Assembly (NCBI GenBank): GCA_905221605.1
Contig: CAJNDS010001824.1
Span: forward strand, 168,048-232,047
Source: Symbiodinium natans
Taxonomy: Eukaryota > Sar > Dinophyceae > Suessiales > Symbiodiniaceae
Direction: 5' to 3'
Length of the DNA stretch: 64,000 bases
Shown here: in pieces, positions 40,938 to 51,900 of the stretch
Numbering within the stretch: the stretch's first letter is position 1
How the letters are laid out: every line of letters starts with the position of its first letter
The notes under the pieces: generated by a model
What the model was told of the DNA's origin: nothing
Seen by the model: the letters and a program-made list of their open reading frames with translations, nothing else
Databases searched by the model: none
Made by a program: the position numbers and the translations under genes

Positions 40938-43900
40938 TCACCCTGCCTCGATCGCCGGGCCCCTTTCTGGTGGCCGGTCCGCTCCATCGAAAGCCCGTGG
41001 CTCGGGGGCCATCGAAGCCTGAAAGTTGGCTTCGGGGCGCATCCGTCCCCTGACTGCGCGCGGGACGTCGGAGCTGCTTGCCCGTCCGGCCGGCCTACGC
41101 AGGTCTGGCGCGCCGCCAGGATGCCCAGGAACGGATTTCTCGGCCGGCCATGTGCTGAGAGGCTTGGGGTTCTGCTGTGTCTCCGACGCGCAACAAGCTT
41201 CAGCTTCATGAAGGATTGCTCGCAACTTGTCCAGGGAGGGGACCTTGAAGCCTTGTGTTGTGGGCTCTTCCGGGCCCTGCGGAACATCAGTCATCTTGCG
41301 GGTCTCCTTGGCATCTCCAGCGAGCCCATCACCACTTGCAAGGATCTGCAACAATGTCTCCACTGCCGGTCCATCCCGGCCACAGGCAGCGCTGGGCTCT
41401 TGGTGCAGAGCACCTTCAAGAGGAGCTGCCGTCGAGCCCGCATGTAGGAGCGCTTGCAGAGCGGGTGCTTTGAAATCTCGGTGGGCAGTGGACTCGCCCT
41501 CAAACTTGGGGCTGTTTCTGACGCTTGGCATCCCGGCAGTGGGTTGCTGGCATGCTGCGCTTCTGAGTGCTTCTGGCGATGGGGCCTGGTAGTGAGCCCT
41601 CATGGATGATTCGCCATCAAAGGAGGTCCGGAGCTCAGAGTTCACATCAGTTGTTGGCCAAGCTCTCGGCAAGAATGCCTCCGGTGGCGGCGGTTGGTAA
41701 TGGGCACGCATAGATGACTCGCCCTTGAAAGGCACTGAGAAGTCGGCTTTCGCAGCCTGATGCGCACGTGGGACACCGAGCAGCATGGGCAATGCAGGCG
41801 CCTGATAGTCATGATGTGTGGTAGACTCTCCCATGAATGGTACTTGCTGGGAATTGTGGCACAGGTCAGCTTGTGGTGCGCCTGTCTCTTTGCAGAAAGC
41901 GGTCTTCAGAGCGTCCAGCGGTGGTGCCCGGTAGTGAGCCCGCATAGACGACTCCCCTTCAAAGGGAGCAGCTGGACCCACACTTTCCGAACGAGCTGAT
42001 GGCTCCACGAACTGCAATGCCTCACGTGGGTAGGCCCGAAAGTCGCTGTGTGCAGTAGACTCGCCTTCAAACTTCACCGCTTCCAGCTGACGCGGTTGGA
42101 CATCACATGGCGTGCCTCTCAGGGCTTCTGGCGGTGGAGCTTGGTAGTGGGCTCGCATTGACGACTCGCCTTCGAACGGCAGATTGTTGACCAAGCTCCT
42201 CTCTTCAAGTGACGTGCGATGCACACCTGGCAGATCTTGCACGGCATGTGCTTGATAGTCTCTGCGCGCTGTGGACTCGCCCTCGAACTTTGCAGTGTCA
42301 ACAGGATGTACAGCACCTTGACGCAACGGAGCATCCACAGAAGTCTTGAGCGCGTCCAGTGGTGGAGCCCGATAATGAGCCCGCATGGACGACTCCCCTT
42401 CAAAGGGAGCAGCTGGACCCACACTTTCCGAACGAGTTGAGGGCTCCACAAACTGCATTGCCTCCCGCGGGTAGGCCCGAAAGTCGCTGTGTGCCGTAGA
42501 CTCGCCTTCAAACTTCGCTGCCTGACCGGAAGCATGCTGCAATTCGAGCCGGCTCTGTTGGGCTTCGCATGACTTGATTCTCAGGGCCTCCAGCGGTGGA
42601 GGTTGGTAGTGGGCTCGCATTGACGACTCGCCTTCGAACGGCAGATTGTTGACCAAGCTCCTATCGTCAAGCGACTTGCGTTGTACATCTGACAGATCTT
42701 GAGGAGCAGGTGCTTGAAAGTCTCTGTGTGCTGTGGACTCGCCCTCGAACTTGGCAGCTTCAACGGAGCTGTGCTGCAGATCACCATGACGAGACCGAAC
42801 GTCCATAGAGGCCACGAGAGCATCCAGTGGTGGCGGCTTGTAATGAGCCCGCATGGACGACTCCCCCTCAAAAGCAGCAGCTGGCCCCACACTTTCCGAA
42901 CGAGTTGATGGCTCCGCAAACTGCATGGCCTCCCGCGGGTAGGCCCGAAAGTCGCTGTGTGCCGTAGACTCGCCTTCAAACTTCACCGCTTCCAGCTGAC
43001 GTGGTTGGACATCACCTGGCGTGATTCTCAGGGCTTCTGGCGGTGGAGCTTGGTAGTGGGCTCGCATTGACGACTCGCCTTCGAACGGCAGAATGTTGAC
43101 CAAGCTCCTATCGTCAAGTGACTTGCGTTGTACATCTGACAGATCTTGAGGAGCAGGTGCTTGAAAGTCTCTGTGTGCTGTGGACTCGCCCTCGAACTTG
43201 GCAGCTTCAACGGAGCTGTGCTGCAGATCACCATGACGAGACCGAACGTCCATAGAGGCCATGAGAGCATCCAGCGGTGGTGGCTTGTACTGAGCCCGCA
43301 TGGACGACTCCCCTTCAAAGGGAGCAGCTGGACCCACACTTTCCGAACGAGTTGATGGCTCCACAAACTGCATGGCCTCCCGCGGGTAGGCCCGAAAGTC
43401 GCTGTGTGCCGTAGACTCGCCTTCAAACTTCGCTGCCTGACCAGAAGCATGCTGCAATTCGAGCTGGCGCTGTTGGGCGTCGCATGATGTGATTCTCAGG
43501 GCCTCCAGCGGAGGAGGTTGGTAGTGGGCTCGCATTGACGACTCGCCTTCGAACGGCAAAGCGTTGACCAAGCTCCTATCGTCAAGTGACTTGCATTGTA
43601 CATCTGACAGATCTTGAGGAGCAGGTGCTTGAAAGTCTCTGTGTGCTGTGGACTCGCCCTCGAACTTGGCAGCTTCAACGGAGCTGTGCTGCAGATCACC
43701 ATGACGAGACCGAACGTCCATAGAGGCCATGAGAGCATCCAGCGGTGGTGGCTTGTACTGAGCCCGCATGGACGACTCCCCTTCAAAGGGAGCAGCTGGA
43801 CCCACACTTTCCGAACGAGTTGATGGCTCCACAAACTGCATGGCCTCCCGCGGGTAGGCCCGAAAGTCGCTGTGTGCCGTAGACTCGCCTTCAAACTTCG

Positions 43901-46900
43901 CTGCCTGACCAGAAGCATGCTGCAATTCGAGCTGGCGCTGTTGGGCGTCGCATGACGTGATTCTCAGGGCCTCCAGCGGAGGAGGTTGGTAGTGGGCTCG
44001 CATTGACGACTCGCCTTCGAACGGCAGATTGTTGCCCAAGCTCCTATCGTCAAGTGACTTGCATTGTACATCTGACAGATCTTGAGGAGCAGGTGCTTGA
44101 AAGTCTCTGTGTGCTGTGGACTCGCCCTCGAACTTGGCAGCTTCAACGGAGCTGTGCTGCAGATCACCATGACGAGACCGAACGTCCATAGAGGCCACGA
44201 GAGCATCCAGTGGTGGCGGCTTGTAATGAGCCCGCATGGACGACTCCCCCTCAAAAGCAGCAGCTGGCCCCACACTTTCCGAACGAGTTGATGGCTCCGC
44301 AAACTGCATGGCCTCCCGCGGGTAGGCCCGAAAGTCGCTGTGTGCAGCAGACTCGCCTTCAAACTTCGCTGCCTGACCAGAAGCATGCTGCAATTCAATC
44401 TGGCGCTGTGACTGGGCATCGCAGGATGTGATTCTCAGGGCTTCTGGCGGTGGAGCTTGGTAATGGGCTCGCATTGACGACTCGCCTTCGAACGGCAGAT
44501 TATTGACCAAGCTCCTATCGTCAAGTGACATGTGTTGTACGTCCGACAGACCATGCACAGCATGTGCTTGAAAGTCTCTGTGTGATGTGGACTCGCCCTC
44601 GAACTTGGCAGCTTCAACGGAGCTGTGCTGCAGATCACCATGACGAGACCGAACATCCACAAATGCCATGAGAGCATCCATTGGCGGTGCCTTGTAATGA
44701 GCCCGCATGGACGACTCCCCTTCAAAGGGAGCAGCTGGACCCGCACTTTCCGAACGAGTTGATGGCTCCACAAACTGCATGGCCTCCCCCGGGTACGCCC
44801 GAAAGTGGCTGTGTGCAGTAGACTCGCCTTCAAACTTCGCTGCCTGACCAGAAGCATGCTGCAATTCAATGTGGCGCTGTGACTGGGCATCGCAGGATGT
44901 GATTCTCAGGGCTTCTGGCGGTGGAGCTTGGTAATGGGCTCGCATTGACGACTCGCCTTCGAACGGCAGATTATTGACCAAGCTCCTATCGTCAAGTGAC
45001 ATGTGTTGTACGTCCGACAGACCATGCACAGCATGTGCTTGAAAGTCTCTGTGTGATGTGGACTCGCCCTCGAACTTGGCAGCTTCAACGGAGCTGTGCT
45101 GCAGATCACCATGACGAGACCGAACATCCACAAATGCCATGAGAGCATCCATTGGCGGTGCCTTGTAATGAGCCCGCATGGACGACTCCCCTTCAAAGGG
45201 AGCAGCTGGACCCGCACTTTCCGAACGAGTTGATGGCTCCACAAACTGCATGGCCTCCCCCGGGTACGCCCGAAAGTGGCTGTGTGCAGTAGACTCGCCT
45301 TCAAACTTCGCTGCCTGACCAGAAGCATGCTGCAATTCAATGTGGCGCTGTGACTGGGCATCGCAGGATGTGATTCTCAGGGCTTCTGGCGGTGGAGCTT
45401 GGTAATGGGCTCGCATTGACGACTCGCCTTCGAACGGCAGACTATTGACGAAGCTCCTCTCATCCAGTGAGGTGCGTTGCACGTCCGACAGACCATGCAC
45501 AGAATGTGCTTGAAAGTCTCTGTGCGCTGTGGACTCGCCCTCGAACCTTGCAGCTCTAACGGAGCTGTGCTGCATCTCTTCCTGACGAGACCGAATGTCC
45601 GCTGTGGTGGACCTGAGAGCATCTAGCGGAGGTGCTTGGTAGTGAAGCTGCATGGAGGACTCGCCCTCAAAGCGCACAACCGCGCGCTGGCCAGTTTCAG
45701 TCTCGGCGCCATGGTGCCCGGCGCCATGGTGCCCGGCGCCATGGTGCCCGGCGCCATGGTGCCCAGCACCATGTTGCCCGGCGCCTGCTGCATGTACTTG
45801 GTGGTCATATCCTGTCTGACTGGAAGAGTCCTGCTTTGCTTTGTGCACATGCTTTGCTTGCTGCGGCTCCGGCTCGGGGCCTGTGTGCTGCTCAGCACTG
45901 CTGAGCCACTCCCACAAGTTCTGCAGAGGTGGAGGATCCGAGAATATGTCCTGGTGATCCCTGCCATGCTTGCTAGGCTCCCTGCGGTATGCTTCCATAG
46001 GCGGCCGCGGAAAATCATGGTGAGTAGTTGAAACTCCCTCGAAAGATGCAGAATGCACGGAAGTCAACTTGCTCGCGTCTTCTTCCAATCCGGTGACTTC
46101 TGCCTTCAAGCTCAACATGAGTGATTCCAGTGGCGGAGGCTGAAAATCAGCGTGAGTCCTCGACTGGCCCTCGAACTTTGCGCTCGAATCGCTGGCAAGT
46201 GCAGTCGGCCCCTGACAATCTGCCATCGACAACTTCATTGCATCTAGCGGCGGTGCCTTATAGTCTGCCTGTGTAGTCGACTCGCCTTGGAAGCGTGTCC
46301 TTGGCATCGGACATCGCTCATCACTGACCGAATCGGGTGGGTGGCGTGACTCAAGTGGCGGGGCTCGGTAGTCATGGTGTGTGGTCGATTCGCTTGCTGC
46401 GAATCCAGTCGGCTGTAACAGCTCCTGCACACCAGGTGCCCCTTGCGTGGCAGATGTTCGGAACACTGGAATGACACTGGGAGGGGGCTTGAAGTCTCTG
46501 TGGGCACACGACTCTCCCTCAAACTTGGGGCGAGGTAAAGCACTTGGTGTCTCCTCGATTCCAGTTTGCAGCAGTGCCTGCCGTAGTAGCTCTAGACTCG
46601 GCGGCTGGAAATCATGATGTGTCGTCGACACTGGTTCCAGACGTGCCGACGGGTGGACAAGGTCCGGCACAATGGACTGCCGCACAGGCAGGTCTGCGGA
46701 AGACGCATGGTCTGCAAATGCAGACGCTGGAGGTGCAGCATAATCGGCATGCGTGGAGGACACGCCCAAGAAGGGGATCTTGGGCTGCAGCTCCGAACAA
46801 ACCACAGGCAACGATGCATTTGGCAATCGAAGAGCTTCCAGTGGCGGAGGCTGAAAATCAGCGTGAGTCCTCGACTGGCCCTCGAACTTTGCGCTCGAAT

Positions 46901-49551
46901 CGCTGGCAAGTGCAGTCGGCCCCTGACAATCTGCCATCGACAACTTCATTGCATCTAGCGGCGGTGCCTTATAGTCTGCCTGTGTAGTCGACTCGCCTTG
47001 GAAGCGTGTCCTTGGCATCGGACATCGCTCATCACTGACCGAATCGGGTGGGTGGCGTGACTCAAGTGGCGGGGCTCGGTAGTCATGGTGTGTGGTCGAT
47101 TCGCTTGCTGCGAATTCAGCCGGCTGTAACAGCTCCTGCACACCAGGTGCCCCTTGCGTGGCAGATGTTCGGAACACTGGAATGACACTGGGAGGGGGCT
47201 TGAAGTCTCTGTGGGCACACGACTCTCCCTCAAACTTGGGGCGAGGTAAAGCACTTGGTGGCTCCTCGATTCCAGTTTGCAGCAGTGCCTGCCGTAGTAG
47301 CTCTAGACTCGGCGGCTGGAAATCATGATGTGTCGTCGACACTGGTTCCAGACGTGCGGACGGGTGGACAAGGTTCGGCACAATGGACTGCCGCACAGGC
47401 AGGTCTGCGGAAGACGCATGGTCTGCAAATGCAGACGCTGGAGGTGCAGCATAATCGGCATGCGTGGAGGACACGCCCAGGAAGGGGATCTTGGGCTGCG
47501 CCTCTCTGCTTCCCGTTGCCGCATGAAACTCCGACCTCTGTCGAAATGCGTCCAATGGTGGCGGTCTGTAATCGCAGTGAGCACTGGACTGGCCCTCAAA
47601 CGAGGTCTGTCTGGGTGCCGGAATACTTGGCACAGGGTAATTCACAAAGGATGCTTTCACAGCATCTGGCGGTGGAGCCTTGTATTCTGCCTGCGTAGTA
47701 GATTCGCCTCTGAAAGGAACTGGCGTATGCCTCTCGGGCTCCTTAGCTGGTTTTGGAAGTGGAATGCACATGGGAAGCCTGCTAAGCTACTTCCATGATC
47801 GGAACCCCTGATCTCTCTGTAGCACAGCTTGGAAGAAGAGGGTATTCGAGCTGTAATCGCTGAGCTGTCGGAACTGTAACCGCTACTGCAACCATGCCCT
47901 CAGCAAAGCTGCGCAGAAAAAAATGGGTCTCAGTAGTTCCAGGATGCGAAGAAGTGCATCGCAAAGGATTCTGTTAGGGTTTAGGGTTTAGGATTTAGGG
48001 TTTAGGGTGGTCTCCTGCAAATAGGGAACATGCATATATGTCTCCAAACATGACGTGACGAGACTCTGGCATGGACCACATAAGTCAGGCAAGCGTCCCT
48101 TGTCGCAGGAGGCCTCAAGTCTGCTAAGGGTGGTGCTCGGAAGGATTCGTGGGCGCAAGATGTGCTCTGGAATGGCACCTTTGCAATGGGCAATTTGTGA
48201 CTTCACACGCCACAACTCATAATTCAATAGTCAACATTAGCCCACATTCGCCTTTGGGCTGCTTTACTGCAACCACAACATACCGCATGTGTGTGTGTGT
48301 GTGCGAAGGCAGCACCGTAGCCGACAGAAAGCAGTAGCACAGTGATGACAGAACACACGGCCCTGCGTATCCAAACGGTCAAGACGAACGGTCAAAGGAC
48401 AGAGCGTTACAAGACATCACAGCATTTCAGTTGACTGGATGCGGTGGGGATTCGTGATCATCGTTCTCCAAGCAAGAAAGGGGTTCATGCCCGCACATGG
48501 CAACAACCAAGACAGAAAGAAATGGGAATTCCAAGGTTACAAGTATCAAGAGGGATGTGAAGTAGCTGAGCCCAGGTTGCATCATACGGCTAGCACCAAA
48601 GCCTTATGTTCAGGTTTCGTGCTGGTGGAGTTCGTCAGCTTGATGCCCCTCATCATGACCACACTCCACATGCATACTGCATCCAGGCGCATGTCTGTCT
48701 CGGAAGCGGCAGTCCTGTTCAAGCATTCAGACGGTCGAACACCCCGCTGAAGTGGAAGCAGCTTATAGGCCTTCTTCCCTTATGTGTTGCTCAGATGTAG
48801 GTGACATTCTTCCCTTGCGCGTCGTATCAGCTTGGCTTGTATACCCTATTATACCCTGCAACACACGCAACTTAGGCAAAGGACATCCACACCAGCGTCA
48901 AATCACAAGTTGCCAGACATGCGAGTCCTCCCAAAACTCAGAACGCGGGGGGAGGATGGCCGACCGATACGCATCCAAGGGTGGAGCTTTAAATCGGCCA
49001 TGGCTCTCGGATTCTCCTGGGCCATGGCGCGTGCTAACCCATTTGCAACTCCCAAGTGTGCCCTATGTGTTGTACCCCCCGGTAAGATTGTATACTATAC
49101 CAGAGTCTCTATATAATATCAAACAAATATAATGCACATGCATTTGTATATCTAAATACTTATATATTTATGTATTTAGAGAAAGATAGATCAGAGAACC
49201 AGATGAATACACACAGATATATACATATCATGTACCACAGACATATACTCGATGGTTGTTCCCGGCACTGTGAGACTGCCCACGAGGAAGCACAGCTGTA
49301 AGCTGCAGACGGCTTTCGAAGCGGAACTGAGGGAAAGGCTCCTGGAGTCAAAGGGAGCGACAAATCTCCAATACGATGCAGTTGTCAGTTTGTGGTGCGA
49401 CATGACATACGTCACATATCGGAATGACATGGTTGCCTTCGCGACTGTCCGTCCTCTACCCTGTCTGCCCTCTGCACAAGGTCTCTGCAGCTGGCATTCT
49501 GCAATGTCGGGAGCGGCGGCGGCTTGTAATCGGCATGTGTAGATGACTCTC
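40938..49551 (-). CDS. Giant SAXO/MAP6-like modular repeat protein
   Basis: About 52 copies of a ~39-residue module, consensus F-E-G-E-S-[ST]-x-x-x-[HD]-[YF]-x-[AP]-P-P, alternating as FEGESSMRAHYQAPPPEALR and KFEGESTAHSDFRAYPREA. The pattern recalls the Mn modules of SAXO/MAP6 proteins, which bind and stabilise axonemal or cortical microtubules; the assignment is by pattern only. The last exon is 40938-47778 (2,280 codons, no intron). Upstream exons continue the modules and join in phase: 48087-48178 (VPFQSTSCAHESFRAPPL), 48919-49016 (GESESHGRFKAPPLDAYRS) and 49450-49551 (GESSTHADYKPPPLPTL). A weak module (CFDRPPLGRRKL) near 49750 suggests more 5' exons. Two of the donors appear to be GA (48086, 49449). 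A His-Gly-Ala linker lies at about 45700-45790. The C-terminus beyond the modules is basic and Pro-rich. Confidence 0.8.
42119..45622 (-). repeat. Coding tandem repeats, unit about 471 bp
   Basis: Eight successive units start near 42119, 42581, 43028, 43496, 43964, 44435, 44906 and 45377, each encoding four modules (about 157 residues). The units at 44435-44905 and 44906-45376 appear identical, so the array is still expanding or being homogenised; 5' and 3' units are more diverged. Confidence 0.9.
45706..45784 (-). repeat. 15-bp minisatellite inside the coding exon
   Basis: Five copies of GGCGCCATGGTGCCC encode a His-His-Gly-Ala-Gly repeat that joins two groups of modules. Confidence 0.9.
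46126..47497 (-). repeat. Coding duplication, period 711 bp
   Basis: 46126-46786 and 46837-47497 are nearly identical copies offset by 711 bp, each encoding a block of six modules that includes FLGVSSTHADYAAPPASAF and FEGESCAHRDFKPPPS. It differs in unit content from the 471-bp array to the left, so it is an independent event. Confidence 0.9.
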
Positions 49552-49599
49552 CTGCCGAAGGCCAAGTGCACAGGACTGAAGCGCACCATGATTTTGCAT

Positions 49600-51106
49600 G
49601 TTGCCTCGCCATGCCATGCACGCGTAAGACACGCGGACGACGAACACAGGTCATGCCCACATGTCCTCCAAATTGCATGTACCTCGATTCTAAACCCATG
49701 CATCAGGCCACTATCAGGGCACTTGGCACAAGTTGTGCCAACGTCGCGCAGCTTCCTTCGGCCAAGGGGCGGTCGATCGAAGCAAATTCTGCTGGCATTG
49801 TCCCTGTCCCACTGGAAACGGGCCTCGTCCACTGACACGGTAGCCATTACTTATGGCCGTAGACTCCACCCATGTGAGCACATGCTTCAACGGTAGCGCG
49901 CCGAAATGAATCGCACGCTGCGTTGAAGAAACACGAACTCCCAACACGGAAAATGAAACCAACTGCCTTGCGTGCATCGCTAGTTCAACTTGCAAACTTT
50001 CCAGGATCCTGGACATTCTGTGCTTGCCTAACCCTAAACCCTAAACCCCAAGTGCGCGACCGGTCCGGGCGATGTCAAAACGTCGGGCGCTGGAAATTTC
50101 TGATCCTGCTGCAGTGCAGGCCATCTCGGGCAAGGGCACCCGTCTGAAGTCACATATTAGACTTCACGAGAACAAGGGGCCCCCAAGTAGACCCCCCCCC
50201 AGGCCCCAAATAGTAGATCTCGTAATGATTAGGAGCCCCATATCCGGCTAAGGGACCCCACGTGTCGGAAACCCCATGCAGGAACCGGTATCCTATGCTT
50301 GAATTCTGCGCGCCCGACAAGGCGGCCATCGCTGACTTATGCGAGGTAGTTTCCTCACCCCATTTGTAAGGTGCAAGCTCACTCTAAGAGGAAAATAAAT
50401 TTCAACTCTCAAGCAGAAGTGCTTGCGAAGATCGAACTGGTCTCCGATCCCACAACGCCGTAAAACACCCAAACTTTGTGGCGGCGGAACTCTCTCGAGG
50501 TGCTCCCAAGAAACGATTTCCAAAAAGGGTGCTGGAAAGTGGTTGATCTTCTCTTGCAAAGCCGCAATCCCCCAAGGATTTGCTTGTCAAAAAACAATAC
50601 GACGCAACATGAAACATGCCCAAATGGGCTTTTCCAATGTACTCCATGCATGAAATAATTTACTATATACAATTCTATATATTTATTAATTTACTTATTA
50701 ATGTATTCATTTATCCATCTAGTTTTTATTTATTTATCTGATGACTAGTATTGCTTTATGTCTTTTATCATCAACAGTATGGAATGTTCAAAGAGGTGTC
50801 TCACGAAAAGCCACTGCTTAAGTTGCCAAGTGGAGCTCGAAGATGATTAGGATTTAGGGTTTAGGGTTTAGCGTTAGCGGAGCTTTTAGATGCTCTACCA
50901 GTCCGCGAAGCAATCAGCGGAGTAATTTAGACCGCACTGGAACATCACACATGTTCATGCTCATTAGCAGCTCAGTGGTCCACAGCTCCGTAAAACTCAA
51001 AACCCCATCTAAACCGCAACTACCCTAAACCGTAAACCGCAGTCACGAAGTTGCAAGGCCTTTGCCATGTCGACCCTGGGGCCCTGGGGGCTAAGACCCA
51101 ACACAA
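49600..51106. other. Upstream flank of the giant repeat gene, no firm gene
   Basis: A minus-strand open frame to 49847 may hold another 5' exon of the modular gene. Beyond it are one telomere-like pair at 50032-50048, a G/C-run inverted-repeat-like stretch at 50165-50275, and AT-rich sequence at 50650-50760 without coding character. Confidence 0.45.
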
Positions 51107-51372
51107 TTGGGTGGTTCTCTAAATTCGGGGGTTTAGGGTTTAGTGTTTAGGGTTTCGACTCTCACGCTAGCGCACACGCAGGCAAGGCTCCGGTAGTCAT
51201 CTCTGCATATGCCACAACACAATAGAAGTGGGAACAATATGATACACTGACGCCGCCCATAACCAGATCCTAGGGTTTAGGGTTTAGGGTCTAGGGCCTC
51301 AGGGTTTAGGGAAAGAACGACAGCTTGTGAAAACAGACCCTGAAAGGGACCCGAATGTAGAGAACCACCCAA
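51107..51372. mobile_element. 266-bp inverted-repeat element carrying telomere-like tracts
   Basis: Ends TTGGGTGGTTCTCTAAATTC and GAATGTAGAGAACCACCCAA are imperfect inverse copies. Inside are TTTAGGG units at 51130-51150 and 51272-51310. Here the telomere-like repeats are cargo of the element rather than its neighbours. Confidence 0.6.
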
Positions 51373-51900
51373 ACTGAGCTTCAACTTTCAGCAGATACCT
51401 TCAGCCCTTGGTGTGCGCGCCCTGCCCACCTTCAGTCGGATGTCATCTCTGGTGCCAATCGGAGGCCGCCTATGGCATCGTCATGTTCCCTAAATGGGGT
51501 CTAATCGCTCACACTCGGACAAGCCAGGCGGGGTGCACACTGTCCCATGGGTTTCGTGAGGGAACCCCATTTTAGGGTTTAGGGTTTTAGGGTTGCTTAG
51601 TGTGTCCAAGCAGATGCCACGTTGCAGCCAAAGAACGGGCCATCAGAGTGCAGAACTGCCAAGGATGATGGCGCGAAATCGCTCGCGATCATTGCCTGGC
51701 GTGCGCGTCTTACCACATCTCCGCAGCAGAGTCATGAATGGACATGAACTGAAAACTTGAAGGCCCCAGCCGACATTGACACAAAGACTGTGCCTCCCAG
51801 AACGGCGCCGCGAGTGTCGATTGAAGCAACTACCATGCGGACGCCATGCATTCATACGAAAGCTGATGCGGTCTGTGTGTTCATTGCTCGTTGCTTTTAG

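Noticed and set aside
42119-47798. Numerous 70-157-codon frames antisense or out of frame within the giant exon
   Set aside because: Shadows of the repeated modules; they recur with the same 471- and 711-bp periods as the real frame.
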